From NCBI RefSeq assembly GCF_001594145.1, contig NZ_LVCF01000001.1:124001-188000 (forward strand): a stretch of DNA of 64,000 nucleotides, read 5' to 3'. The translations under genes were made by a program, and so were the position numbers. Below the pieces are notes generated by a model. The model did no database searches and was not told where the DNA came from. It saw only the letters and a list, made by a program, of their open reading frames with translations. Shown here piece by piece: positions 42,890-51,014 of this stretch. The stretch is from Branchiibius sp. NY16-3462-2 (GTDB lineage Bacteria; Actinomycetota; Actinomycetes; Actinomycetales; Dermatophilaceae). The stretch's first letter is position 1. Each line of letters opens with the position of its first letter.

Positions 42890-43705
42890 ATGAGCACCAC
42901 TGACAAGCCGCTGGTCCGCGCGCTCAACGTGACCAAGTCCTTCCACAGCACGCAGGTCCTCAAGGGCATCGACATCGACGTGGACTCCGGCGAAGTGGTC
43001 TGCCTGCTCGGACCGTCCGGGTCGGGCAAGACCACCTTCCTGCGGTGTATCAACCAGTTGGAGACCATCAACGGCGGCCGCATCTGGGTCGACGGCGAGC
43101 TCATGGGCTACGACGATCGCGACGGCACGCTCCATCGCTTGAACGACAAGCGGATTGCCCAGCAGCGCGGTGAGATCGGCATGGTCTTCCAGCGCTTCAA
43201 CCTCTTCCCGCACAAGACGGCGTTGCAGAACGTCGCCGAAGGCCCGATCCAGGTCCAGAAGCGCCCCAAGGCCGAAGCCATCGCCGAGGCCCGCAGCCTG
43301 CTGGAGCGGGTTGGCCTGGCCGAACGCGCCGACCACTATCCGGCGCAATTGTCCGGTGGTCAGCAGCAGCGGGTGGCCATCGCCCGGGCGTTGGCGATGA
43401 AACCCAAGCTGATGCTCTTCGACGAACCCACCTCCGCTCTCGACCCCGAGTTGGTCGGTGAGGTGCTCGACGTCATGCGCGAACTGGCCGAGGCGGGTAT
43501 GACGATGATCGTGGTGACCCACGAGATCTCGTTCGCCCGCGATGTCGCCGACCGGGTCGTCTTCATGGACGGCGGGGTCGTCGTCGAAGAGGGACCGTCG
43601 CGTGAAGTGATCGCCCGCCCGCAGCACGAGCGGACCAAGACCTTCCTGCGCCGCATCCTGGCCGAGCAGCACGAGACACCCGTGGCCGACCCCGCCGACG
43701 GGTGA
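42890..43705 (+). CDS. Amino-acid ABC transporter ATP-binding protein
   Basis: 271 residues. Walker A is [13 protein letters not shown], the Q-loop is [17 protein letters not shown], the signature is [15 protein letters not shown], Walker B is [14 protein letters not shown] and the H-loop is [16 protein letters not shown]. This is the GlnQ/HisP polar amino-acid group. The ATG at 42890 follows the permease stop by 2 nt with GGAGGCG upstream; the much longer frame from 41999 is spurious. The stop overlaps the start of the sodX-like peptidase gene by 4 bp. Confidence 0.95.
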   Translation: MSTTDKPLVRALNVTKSFHSTQVLKGIDIDVDSGEVVCLLGPSGSGKTTFLRCINQLETINGGRIWVDGELMGYDDRDGTLHRLNDKRIAQQRGEIGMVFQRFNLFPHKTALQNVAEGPIQVQKRPKAEAIAEARSLLERVGLAERADHYPAQLSGGQQQRVAIARALAMKPKLMLFDEPTSALDPELVGEVLDVMRELAEAGMTMIVVTHEISFARDVADRVVFMDGGVVVEEGPSREVIARPQHERTKTFLRRILAEQHETPVADPADG

Positions 43706-44022
43706 GTCTGCCGTTCGGGATCGCCGTCGTGCGTGGCACCTCAATGGAGCCGACGTACGTCGAGGGCGACCGGCTCGTGGTGCGCTACACCCAGCGGGTG
43801 CGCCAGGGCCGACCCCACGTCGTACACCTGCCGGATGGCCCGGACGGTCCGCGGCCGGTCGCGGTCAAACGGATCACCCGACGCGACGGCGGCGGCTGGT
43901 GGCTCAGCTCGGACAATCCGGACGGCACCGACTCGCGGCAGTTCGGTCCCGTCGGCCCGCAGGCGGTGCTGGGCGTCGTGCTCTTCCGCTTGCCGCGACA
44001 CGGTCGCATCAGTCACCCGTGA
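43702..44022 (+). CDS. sodX: S26-family signal-peptidase-like protease; probable Ni-superoxide dismutase maturation protease
   Basis: 106 residues. The Ser/Lys dyad is visible: Ser14 in RGTSMEPTY and Lys56 in PVAVKRITR, followed by [14 protein letters not shown], the usual S26 box. It has no membrane anchor, unlike LepB, which fits the small maturation proteases that remove the propeptide of nickel superoxide dismutase. The sodN gene follows 101 bp downstream. The GTG start overlaps the ABC ATPase stop by 4 bp, an unusual coupling between an amino-acid importer and an antioxidant system. Confidence 0.88.
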   Translation: MSLPFGIAVVRGTSMEPTYVEGDRLVVRYTQRVRQGRPHVVHLPDGPDGPRPVAVKRITRRDGGGWWLSSDNPDGTDSRQFGPVGPQAVLGVVLFRLPRHGRISHP

Positions 44023-44123
44023 GCGGGTGCGCCTTCCAGCGGGTCACGCCCGCGGAGTAGTTTCGACGTAGCGGACCCGCTCGGTCGGAGTCCCGCCTCT
44101 TCGAGCCAACGAAAGGACGCCAC

Positions 44124-44525
44124 ATGCTGCGCAAGCTGTTCGCCCCCACCATCGAGGTCAGCGCCCACTGCGATCTGCCGTGCGGGGTGTACGACCCGGC
44201 CCAGGCCAAGATCGAGGCCGAGTCCATCAAGGGCATCTGCGAGAAGGTCGCTGGCAACGACGACCCCGACTTCCGCACTCGTGCGCTGATCATCAAGGAG
44301 CAGCGCTCCGAGTTGGTCAAGCACCACCTGTGGGTGCTGTGGACCGACTACTTCAAGCCCCCGCACTTCGAGAAGTACCCGCAGCTGCACACCCTGGTCA
44401 ACGAGGCCACCAAGCTGGCCGGCGCCACCGGCACCAAGGGCGCTCTCGATGTCGAGACGGCCGACAAGCTGCTGGCCAAGATCGACGAGATCGCGGACAT
44501 CTTCTGGGAGACCAAGAAGGCCTGA
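44124..44525 (+). CDS. sodN: Nickel-containing superoxide dismutase
   Basis: 133 residues. The nickel hook HCDLPCGVYDP starts at residue 15 and follows a 14-residue propeptide ending in Ala, so cleavage by the upstream protease would give the required N-terminal His. His, both Cys residues and Tyr of the hook are all present. The rest is the four-helix bundle with KEQRSELVKHHLWVLWTDYFKP. It dismutates superoxide in the cytoplasm; expression is expected to depend on nickel, but I found no clear Nur box. GAAAGGA precedes the ATG, and a strong terminator follows. Confidence 0.97.
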   Translation: MLRKLFAPTIEVSAHCDLPCGVYDPAQAKIEAESIKGICEKVAGNDDPDFRTRALIIKEQRSELVKHHLWVLWTDYFKPPHFEKYPQLHTLVNEATKLAGATGTKGALDVETADKLLAKIDEIADIFWETKKA

Positions 44526-44541
44526 TCCGCTCGCTTCGAGA

Positions 44542-44575
44542 CCGCCGCCGATCCCATGGATCGGCGGCGGTTCTT
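44542..44575 (+). terminator. Intrinsic terminator after sodN
   Basis: A perfect 13-bp stem (44542-44554 with 44558-44570) with a 3-nt loop is followed by TTCTT, 17 nt after the sodN stop. Confidence 0.88.
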
Positions 44576-44631
44576 CGTTGGCGGCGTTATCCTTCGGCAC
44601 GCTATCTAACACGCCGATCCAGTTGAACCAC

Positions 44632-44645
44632 GTGACGTCGGTCAC
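44632..44645. promoter_or_regulatory. CRP/GlxR-type binding site
   Basis: GTGACGTCGGTCAC matches the GTGA-N6-TCAC core of CRP-family sites. It lies about 70 nt upstream of the DUF3311/symporter pair. A second palindrome, TGACGTCA, is at 44669-44676. cAMP-responsive control of carboxylate uptake is known in related actinobacteria, which makes the placement sensible. Confidence 0.55.
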
Positions 44646-44713
44646 GCGCTAGCTTGATCGATGGCCGCTGACGTCACGCGGTGGCCGGAGCCAGACCGTC
44701 GAGAGGTAGCTGC

Positions 44714-45025
44714 ATGTCCGAGACCGACCCATCGCCAGCACCCGTGGATCCCAATGCCGCACCCCCGGCGCGACGCGACCTGCAGATAGTGATGGCGGTC
44801 TTCTTGATGATCCCGCTGCTCGCGCTCATCCCCGTCGGATGGTATTCGCGAGAGGATCCGAAGCTGGGCAGCTTCCCGTTCTTCTTCTGGTACCAGATGC
44901 TGTGGGTCTTCCTCACCGCCATCTGCACCTCGATCGCCTACGTGTTGTCCAAGAAGGCCCGACCGCGGCAGCCGATCGCCGAACGCACCCTCGGCGCGGA
45001 TGACCACCAGGCGGGTGAACTGTGA
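44714..45025 (+). CDS. DUF3311 small membrane protein, symporter partner
   Basis: 103 residues with two hydrophobic helices (IVMAVFLMIPLLALIPVGW and the FFFWYQMLWVFLTAICTSIA segment), the usual DUF3311 layout. These proteins sit next to sodium:solute symporters for monocarboxylates and are thought to be accessory subunits. The ATG at 44714 has GAGAGG upstream; the longer frame from 44681 lacks one. The stop overlaps the symporter start by 4 bp, so translation is coupled. Confidence 0.85.
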   Translation: MSETDPSPAPVDPNAAPPARRDLQIVMAVFLMIPLLALIPVGWYSREDPKLGSFPFFFWYQMLWVFLTAICTSIAYVLSKKARPRQPIAERTLGADDHQAGEL

Positions 45026-46713
45026 ACACCCTTGTCGCAGCGGCCAATCCGTCCGAGCCCAACACCGGAGTCAACGGCGTCGCCCTGGCCATCCTGATCA
45101 TCTTCTTCGTGGTCGTCACCGTTCTGGGCTTCCTCGCCGCCCGCTGGCGGCGCGGTGACCATCTGAACTCCCTGGACGAATGGGGCCTGGGCGGAAGGTC
45201 GTTCGGCACCTGGATCACCTGGTTCCTGATCGGCGGTGACATCTACACGGCGTACACCTTCATCGCGGTGCCGGCCGCGATGTTCGCCACCGGTGTCGTC
45301 GGCGGCTTCTTCTCGATCCCCTACACCATCGTTCTCTACCCGATGATCTTCTGGTTCATGTCGCGGCTGTGGTCGGTCAGCCACCGCCACGGCTACGTCA
45401 CTTCCGCCGACTTCGTCCGCGGCCGTTACGGATCCCGCGGTCTGTCGCTGGCCATCGCCATCACCGGCTTCGTGGCCACGATGCCGTACATCGCGCTGCA
45501 GTTGGTCGGCATCCAGGCCGTCCTCGAAGTCCTCGGCGTGGGCGGCGGTAGCAACTGGTTCGTGCGGGACCTGCCGCTGTTCATCGCCTTCATCGTGCTG
45601 GCGGCCTACACCTATTCCAGCGGTCTACGAGCGCCGGCCATCATCGCCTTCGTCAAGGACATCCTGATCTACCTGGTGGTGATCGTGGCGATCGTCTGGC
45701 TGCCGTCGAAGATCGGCGGCTGGGACCACATCTTCTCCTCCGCCGAGACCAAGATGGACACCACCAATCCCAAGACCGGCAAACCCACGGGGACCTTCCT
45801 GGTGCCGCCGGCCCAGAACTGGGCGTACGTGACGCTGGCGTTCGGTTCGGCGATGGCGCTGTTCATGTACCCGCACTCGGTGACGGCCGCACTGTCCTCC
45901 AAGAGCCGCAACACGATTCGCAAGAACGCGGCGATTCTGCCGGCGTACTCCTTCGTGCTCGCCCTGCTGGCGCTGCTGGGCTGGGTGGCCATCGCAGCCA
46001 AGACCAAGCCGATCGGTCTGGACGGCAAGGCCAACCCCCAGTTGGCGATCCCGCAGCTGTTCGAGGACCAGTTCCCGAGTTGGTTCGCCGGCGTTGCCTT
46101 CGCCGCCATCGCCATCGGTGCCCTGGTGCCCGCGGCAATCATGTCCATCGCGGCGGCCAACACCTTCACCCGCAACATCTACAAGGAGTGGATCAAACCC
46201 GACGCCACCGCGGCACAGGAAGCCAAGGTCTCCAAACTGGTCTCCCTCATCGTGAAGGTGTTCGCGGTGGCCTTCGTCCTGGGCATGGACAAGCAGAACG
46301 CGATCAACCTGCAGTTGCTGGGCGGCATCTGGATCCTGCAGACCTTCCCCACGATCGTGGCCGGACTGTTCACCCGGTGGTTCCACCGGTGGGCGCTGCT
46401 GGCCGGGTGGGCGGTCGGCATGGCCTACGGCACGTGGAAGGCGTACGGCGTGGCGAGCGCCGCGACCTCCCACTTCGGCGGCTCGACCGCGATCATGCCG
46501 ATCATCGGCCAGCTGGGGTACATCGGTCTGACCGCCATCGTGCTGAACTTCGCGGTGGCAGCCGTCCTCACGCTGATCTTCCGGGCCGCGAAGGTGCCGG
46601 ACGGCAAGGACTCGACCGTGCCCGCGGACTACTTCGCCGACAGCGACGATCCCAAGGTGCGCGCCTACGATCCGGACCCCTTCCCGGACGAGGCCGAACC
46701 GGGCCGGGCCTGA
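45022..46713 (+). CDS. Sodium:solute symporter, monocarboxylate (MctP/MctC-like) type
   Basis: 563 residues with about thirteen membrane segments of the SSS family. DEWGLGGRSFGTWITWFLIGGDIYTAYTF is the typical opening with the first helix break, and YVTSADFVRGRYGSRGL and MSIAAANTFTRNIYKEW are strong family marks. Likely substrates are acetate, pyruvate or lactate, inferred from the DUF3311 partner. The C-terminal tail is acidic and cytoplasmic. It is the second gene of a two-gene unit ending in a clear terminator; a CRP-like site lies upstream. Confidence 0.9.
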   Translation: MNTLVAAANPSEPNTGVNGVALAILIIFFVVVTVLGFLAARWRRGDHLNSLDEWGLGGRSFGTWITWFLIGGDIYTAYTFIAVPAAMFATGVVGGFFSIPYTIVLYPMIFWFMSRLWSVSHRHGYVTSADFVRGRYGSRGLSLAIAITGFVATMPYIALQLVGIQAVLEVLGVGGGSNWFVRDLPLFIAFIVLAAYTYSSGLRAPAIIAFVKDILIYLVVIVAIVWLPSKIGGWDHIFSSAETKMDTTNPKTGKPTGTFLVPPAQNWAYVTLAFGSAMALFMYPHSVTAALSSKSRNTIRKNAAILPAYSFVLALLALLGWVAIAAKTKPIGLDGKANPQLAIPQLFEDQFPSWFAGVAFAAIAIGALVPAAIMSIAAANTFTRNIYKEWIKPDATAAQEAKVSKLVSLIVKVFAVAFVLGMDKQNAINLQLLGGIWILQTFPTIVAGLFTRWFHRWALLAGWAVGMAYGTWKAYGVASAATSHFGGSTAIMPIIGQLGYIGLTAIVLNFAVAAVLTLIFRAAKVPDGKDSTVPADYFADSDDPKVRAYDPDPFPDEAEPGRA

Positions 46714-46718
46714 GCGCC

Positions 46719-46746
46719 GGGTGGGTACGCCGCGGCGTACCCACCC
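46719..46746. terminator. Bidirectional hairpin between symporter and HD-domain genes
   Basis: A perfect 13-bp inverted repeat (46719-46731 with 46734-46746) fills the gap between the two convergent stop codons. There is no long T-tract, but its position fits termination in both directions. Confidence 0.8.
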
Positions 46747-48033
46747 TCAGTGCCTGTGGACTTCCCCGCCCAGTTCAGCCATCAGTGCGTCGATGACCTC
46801 GGGATCGTATTCGTAGCCCAGGCCGAGATAGAGACGTTCCATCGCAAGCGAGTGGCGACCGGGGTCCCCGGCCAGGTGGTCGACATAGGCGTTGCAGACC
46901 TTGATGATCCGGCTGCCGATCGGTATCTGGGCGCCTTCGATGACTTCCATGTGGTACGGCGTGGCCTGGTCATCGAGCAACGTGGCCACCGACTCCATCC
47001 GGCCGGTGCGCCGAACGATCCCAGCTCCGGCTTCGGCAATCGCACGCTGGTCCAACGGGGCTGCTTCCGTCGTGGCACCATCCGGAATGGGCCGGTCCAG
47101 TGACACCTGGCCGATGTCGTGCAGCAGGGCCGCATCCTCCAGCACACTGAGTTGCCGGGGTCCCAGGCCCAAACGAACACCGACCAGGCGGCACAACTGC
47201 GCGACCTGCCGCGAGTGACCGGCCCGGTTGTAACCCGCCACCTCCGTCAACCGCGCCAGCGCCGCGACGGTCTGCCGACGGGTGGTCCGCTGCCGTTCCT
47301 GCTGGTGGATGGCAAAACGCATGAGTACCAGCGGAAAGGCGACCAACGGCGCCGCCAGCACGCCGAGAGCGCTGGTACCGAAGGCGATAGCCACGGCCGA
47401 ACTGATACACGCGGCGCCGACGGGCACCTGCACGAACACCGTTTCGGCCAGCACCGAGGCGGCCTGATTGGGACGCGCTGTCAACAGAAGCACCAGCAGC
47501 CACAGCAAACCCGGGGCCGCGGCGCACGCGAGCATGATGAGCATCGACTGCCAGGTGTACGTGCCGCGGTGCGGGACCGCGTCGAACACGATCGCGGTGA
47601 CCGCGGCCGAGATCAGGATCGCGCAGCGCACCGGCCAGCGCACGCGAACGACCCCCACTAGGCGCGAAAGCACGCCACCGACCAGCAGTCCGACCGCGAT
47701 CGTCAAAAGGATGACCCCGTTGCCGAACCCGACCCGGTAGGAGGTCACCTGCTCCAGCGGACCCAGTGATGGCCAGGTGACCACCATGGCCAGTGCCAAC
47801 GCCACCGCGATACTTGCGGGCGCGACCACGACCCCCGCCCCGGGCAGGCGGACGTCGAGCAGGCTGCCGAGTGTCATCCACAGCGCAAATCCGCCGAGCA
47901 GCTCGAGGTCCGTCACCGACAGTGAGTCGGCGTGATGGACGGCCGAGACGATCGACCACACCAGAATCACCGCGACCGCGGCCACCAGTGCGACCTTCAC
48001 GGCCTCGTCCCGTGAGCGCAACACCCGCCTCAT
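46747..48033 (-). CDS. Membrane HD-domain protein (degenerate HD-GYP-like)
   Basis: 428 residues. The first ~245 hold about eight membrane segments with no known sensor signature. The C-terminal domain is an HD-type phosphohydrolase: GYNRAGHSRQVAQL supplies the first His and ALLHDIGQVSLDRP the HD pair. The GYP half is missing: where HHERWDGRGYP would stand the sequence reads VATLLDDQATPYHMEVI. It may therefore be inactive on cyclic-di-GMP or act on another nucleotide. It is translated with the upstream HD-GYP gene (4 bp overlap), and the two share architecture. Confidence 0.82.
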   Translation of the reverse strand: MRRVLRSRDEAVKVALVAAVAVILVWSIVSAVHHADSLSVTDLELLGGFALWMTLGSLLDVRLPGAGVVVAPASIAVALALAMVVTWPSLGPLEQVTSYRVGFGNGVILLTIAVGLLVGGVLSRLVGVVRVRWPVRCAILISAAVTAIVFDAVPHRGTYTWQSMLIMLACAAAPGLLWLLVLLLTARPNQAASVLAETVFVQVPVGAACISSAVAIAFGTSALGVLAAPLVAFPLVLMRFAIHQQERQRTTRRQTVAALARLTEVAGYNRAGHSRQVAQLCRLVGVRLGLGPRQLSVLEDAALLHDIGQVSLDRPIPDGATTEAAPLDQRAIAEAGAGIVRRTGRMESVATLLDDQATPYHMEVIEGAQIPIGSRIIKVCNAYVDHLAGDPGRHSLAMERLYLGLGYEYDPEVIDALMAELGGEVHRH

Positions 48034-49415
48034 CGCCCGACGGACTCCGGCCGGTTGTTGTGCAGGTGCGCGATACGGTCCAACGCGGCGGCGATGAGGT
48101 CAGAGGCGGCCGGCAGGTCGTGGTCGAACCCGGGCTGCGCCACCACGTGACCTTCGATGGGCGGCAATTCCCCCACCACCGACTCGAACGCGACGACGCA
48201 GGCCGGGTCGAGTTGGGAGCCGGCGTGCTCCCACACGACCGGTACCGCTGCGGTCAGGTCGCCACCCAACTCGACGGAAATCGCGTACCCGGTCGCGGCG
48301 ACCGCGACGATCCGGGCGAGCAACGGAATGGCCGTCCCCGCCAAGCGGTCGGGGTATCCGCGTCCGTCCCAGCGTTCGTGGTGATGCAGGATCGCGGTTG
48401 CCGACCGGTCGAGAAAGTCGATCCCTTCGACCATCCGCACGCCACGCTCCGGATGGGACATCAACCGCTCCATGTCCGACCCAGCCAGATCGATTCCGGC
48501 GGGATTGCCCCCCAAGCGGTGGGGTACATGACGAACCTGGTCGGGACTGGCCAGGCCCACGTCATGCAACCAGGCCGCAAATCGCAAGGACTCGACCTCT
48601 TCATCGGAGAGGCCGAAGCTCTCCCCCATCGCGATGGCGATCGCGGCGATCTGAGCGCCCCTGCCTTCCAACACCGGGTCGCGCGCTTCAAGTGCCGCCA
48701 CCAGCGTCTCCACCGTGCGCTGCTGGGTGCTCTGTTCGGCCGTCTGCTGTCGAAACGACCACTGCGCAAGTAACAACGGGCCAGCCATGAGCACGACGGT
48801 GGCCGCGCCGAGGCCGACCGGCGCCCAGAGCACCGCGATGACGAACCCGACCAGGCCGTATCCGAGGTATCGCAGCCAGGACCTGCGGATCATGTCGGTC
48901 AGCGTCCGGCGCAGACTCGCCGGGGAGGTCAGCGCGATCATTCCGGCGAGGAGAGCCATGTTGAGCACGAAGAGCACCACGATCGCCGCGATCAGCGGCA
49001 GCAGGCCGTGCAACAGTAACCACAGCGGCGAGTGCGGCTCGCTGGTCATGATGCGGCCACCGATCAGCCCGTAGGTGCACGCCGCAGTCACGCTGACCAG
49101 TCCGGTCATCCCACCGTTGAACGCCCGGACGATGGGCCGCCAGCGCACCGGGCTCAAAGCGGTGCCGAGGCCACCGACCGCCAGCGCGCCCCACGGGCCG
49201 AGCAACGCGATCGCCGCGGCGATCAGGATGGACGTCACCGAGATCGTCGAGGCACTACGCCACTTGGAGGTGTTCCATTGGGCCAGCACGGCCAGCGCCA
49301 GCAAAGTCGCTGTGGGCAGCGGATCCGGCAGATCGACCTGCTCAAGGATCAAGGTCGCCACGACGGCACCGAGAGTCAAGTAGATCCCGGTGACGAAGGC
49401 CTGACGAGGCGTCAA
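48030..49415 (-). CDS. Membrane HD-GYP-domain protein, possible cyclic-di-GMP phosphodiesterase
   Basis: 461 residues from TTG 49415. About seven membrane helices precede a C-terminal HD-GYP domain with AAWLHDVGLAS, HPERGVRMVEGIDFL and the full signature HHHERWDGRGYPDRLAG. The first His of the HD site, present as GHS in the downstream paralogue, is replaced (EGRGAQIAAIA), and the usual late Asp (VAD) reads VAATGY. The start is uncertain: TTG 49415 lies in the T-tract of a terminator hairpin, while the frame is open back to a CTG at 49475 just after a GAGGA. It is the first gene of the tandem pair. Confidence 0.82.
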   Translation of the reverse strand: MTPRQAFVTGIYLTLGAVVATLILEQVDLPDPLPTATLLALAVLAQWNTSKWRSASTISVTSILIAAAIALLGPWGALAVGGLGTALSPVRWRPIVRAFNGGMTGLVSVTAACTYGLIGGRIMTSEPHSPLWLLLHGLLPLIAAIVVLFVLNMALLAGMIALTSPASLRRTLTDMIRRSWLRYLGYGLVGFVIAVLWAPVGLGAATVVLMAGPLLLAQWSFRQQTAEQSTQQRTVETLVAALEARDPVLEGRGAQIAAIAIAMGESFGLSDEEVESLRFAAWLHDVGLASPDQVRHVPHRLGGNPAGIDLAGSDMERLMSHPERGVRMVEGIDFLDRSATAILHHHERWDGRGYPDRLAGTAIPLLARIVAVAATGYAISVELGGDLTAAVPVVWEHAGSQLDPACVVAFESVVGELPPIEGHVVAQPGFDHDLPAASDLIAAALDRIAHLHNNRPESVGR

Positions 49416-49451
49416 AAAGAGCGCGGACCAGCCCGAAGGACTGGTCCGCGC
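49413..49451 (-). terminator. Terminator hairpin between small ORF and HD-GYP gene
   Basis: On the minus strand an 11-bp perfect stem (49451-49441 with 49431-49421) and 9-nt loop are followed by CTCTTTTT. It is the most canonical terminator in the window, yet its T-tract overlaps the annotated start of the HD-GYP gene, so it may act as an attenuator. Confidence 0.75.
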
Positions 49452-49483
49452 GGCCGAGGTCTTACCCGATGTCAGGGCAATCC

Positions 49484-49588
49484 TCAGGCGTCAGGGTCCC
49501 ACGTGGCTACGTGCGGGCTGACGGTCGTCGCGCCACCGCCGACCCAACCGGACCACCATGAGAACCACGAGGCGAGATGCCAACCCAT
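49484..49588 (-). CDS. Trp-rich small ORF, possible leader peptide
   Basis: 34 residues, MGWHLASWFSWWSGWVGG then ATTVSPHVATWDPDA, with six tryptophans. AAAGGAAG lies about 7 nt before the ATG. The stop overlaps a GAGGA motif that could serve the next reading frame, and a strong terminator hairpin follows 33 nt later. The arrangement resembles transcription attenuation by a Trp-rich leader, but the gene downstream encodes an HD-GYP protein, not tryptophan synthesis. It could also be a tiny membrane-active protein. No homologue is known to me. Confidence 0.45.
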   Translation of the reverse strand: MGWHLASWFSWWSGWVGGGATTVSPHVATWDPDA

Positions 49589-49846
49589 ATCGATCTTCCT
49601 TTCCGACTGCTCGAGGCAACGCCCCGGCGCCACCTACCCACTGTGCGCGGGTTTGGCGACCGCGCGGACCGCGATCACCACTACGCCTATAGTGACAGAA
49701 CTGCACCACTTGCGGGCGAGAAGAGAATACGAAAGTTCACGCTCTCTTTACCAAGATTGCACTATGGTTCGCGCTTGACCCTCGATTGGGCGCGATGCCC
49801 ACCTCTATGACACGATGGTGGGCCAGATCCTTCGAAGGAGACCATG

Positions 49847-49921
49847 ATGAGCAAGCGCGCCCGCAAGCGTCGCAGCCGTAAGGGCAAGGCCGCCAACCAC
49901 GGCCGCAAGCCCAACGCCTGA
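49847..49921 (+). CDS. 50S ribosomal protein bL37
   Basis: 24 residues, MSKRARKRRSRKGKAANHGR then KPNA. The Lys/Arg-rich head followed by ANHGR.PN is the signature of actinobacterial bL37, a tiny protein of the large ribosomal subunit that is often missed in annotation. The second of two tandem ATG codons (49847) is 6 nt from AAGGAG and is preferred over 49844. It is a stand-alone gene followed by a strong hairpin. Confidence 0.9.
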   Translation: MSKRARKRRSRKGKAANHGRKPNA

Positions 49922-49941
49922 GACCCTGCACCCCAACGTAC

Positions 49942-49969
49942 GAAGCCCCCGGCCTGCGCCGGGGGCTTC
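49942..49969. terminator. Terminator between bL37 and rsrA
   Basis: A perfect 12-bp stem (49942-49953 with 49958-49969) with a 4-nt loop lies between convergent genes and can serve both; flanking bases give a short T-run on the plus strand. Confidence 0.85.
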
Positions 49970-49983
49970 TGACGTTGGCTGAC

Positions 49984-50271
49984 CTATTCGAGGTCAGTAA
50001 CCGTGGTGATGGTGGTCGCCCGGAACGTCTGCCCGTCGCTGGCGAACGTGCTGATCCGGGTCAGGATCTGGGCCCGCAGGGTGCTGGGGGCAACCTCACA
50101 CTGGCACGATCGACGTACCACGGCCTTGAGCAGGGCGTCCCGCTCGTACTCGTTCAGGCACGATGGGCACTCGACCAGATGCGACTTCAGTCGCTCGCAC
50201 TCAGCTGCGGACAGTTCGCCGTCCACGTAGGCGTCGAGCAACTGGTACAACTCCGCGCACTCGGTGCTCAC
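49984..50271 (-). CDS. rsrA: Mycothiol-system anti-sigma factor (RsrA-like, zinc-binding)
   Basis: 95 residues of the ZAS family. Zinc ligands are in place: Cys5, His31, Cys35 and Cys38 in [10 protein letters not shown], with spacing equal to Streptomyces RsrA (C11, H37, C41, C44). Two more cysteines, RRSCQCEV, follow near 56 and 58. In the reduced state it holds SigR; disulphide stress expels zinc and frees the sigma factor. The GTG start overlaps the sigR stop by 4 bp, the usual coupling of this pair. Confidence 0.95.
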   Translation of the reverse strand: MSTECAELYQLLDAYVDGELSAAECERLKSHLVECPSCLNEYERDALLKAVVRRSCQCEVAPSTLRAQILTRISTFASDGQTFRATTITTVTDLE

Positions 50272-50942
50272 GACGAAGCCTCCTCGTCGCGCACGAACCC
50301 GCGCTCGCGCGCGTAGTCCTCCAGGAGCTCACGCAACTGCCGGCGCCCCCGGTGCAACCGGGACATCACGGTGCCGATCGGGGTGTCCATGATCTCGGCG
50401 ATCTCCTTGTAGGAGAAGCCTTCGACGTCGGCGAGGTAGACGGCCAGCCGGAAGTCCTCGGGCACCTGCTGAAGCGCCGCCTTCACGTCACTGTCCGGTA
50501 GGTGATCCAGCGCCTCGGTCTCGGCCGAGCGCAACCCGGACGAGGAGTGCGACGCGGCCCGGTGCAACTGGTAGTCCTCGACCTCGGCGGCATCGGACTG
50601 TTGCGGCTCGCGCTGCTTCTTGCGGTAGGTGTTGATGTAGGTGTTGGTCAGGATCCGGTAGAGCCAGGCCTTCAGGTTGGTGCCCGGCTTGTACTGGTGG
50701 AACGCCGCGAACGCCTTGGCGAACGTTTCCTGCACCAGGTCTTCGGCGTCGGTGGGGTTGCGCGTCGTGCGCAGGGCGGCGCTGTAGAGCTGGTCCAGGT
50801 AGGGCATCGCGTCCCGCTCGAACCGCTCGATCCGCTCCGCCGGGGTCTCGGCGGCAACATCGAGCCCGGCCGGGTCGTGCACGACCTCGTCCGGGAGTTC
50901 TTCCTGCGGCGCGGGCGCCGACTGCTGATCGGTATGAGTCAT
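50268..50942 (-). CDS. sigR: ECF sigma factor SigR/SigH (thiol-oxidative stress)
   Basis: 224 residues from ATG 50942. Region 2 reads [30 protein letters not shown] and [23 protein letters not shown]; region 4 reads [35 protein letters not shown]. It directs stress genes for mycothiol and thioredoxin systems. The frame stays open upstream: ATG 51005 would add 21 residues, and a SigR-type promoter lies just before that codon, so a longer isoform like Streptomyces SigR' is likely. rsrA follows with a 4 bp overlap. Confidence 0.95.
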   Translation of the reverse strand: MTHTDQQSAPAPQEELPDEVVHDPAGLDVAAETPAERIERFERDAMPYLDQLYSAALRTTRNPTDAEDLVQETFAKAFAAFHQYKPGTNLKAWLYRILTNTYINTYRKKQREPQQSDAAEVEDYQLHRAASHSSSGLRSAETEALDHLPDSDVKAALQQVPEDFRLAVYLADVEGFSYKEIAEIMDTPIGTVMSRLHRGRRQLRELLEDYARERGFVRDEEASS

Positions 50943-51014
50943 TACCGTCCAGGGTAGTCGGGTCCCGGTACGGGCCAACTTCGGTGTTGGGGTGGCAACC
51001 AGCATGTGAGCAGT

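Noticed and set aside
42800..43744. Minus-strand ORF opposite the ABC ATPase
   Set aside because: The ATPase motifs on the plus strand are complete; this is its shadow.
49491..49709. 72-residue minus-strand ORF upstream of the HD-GYP gene
   Set aside because: It is Arg-rich and lacks a ribosome site; the overlapping 34-residue Trp-rich ORF in another frame has a good one.
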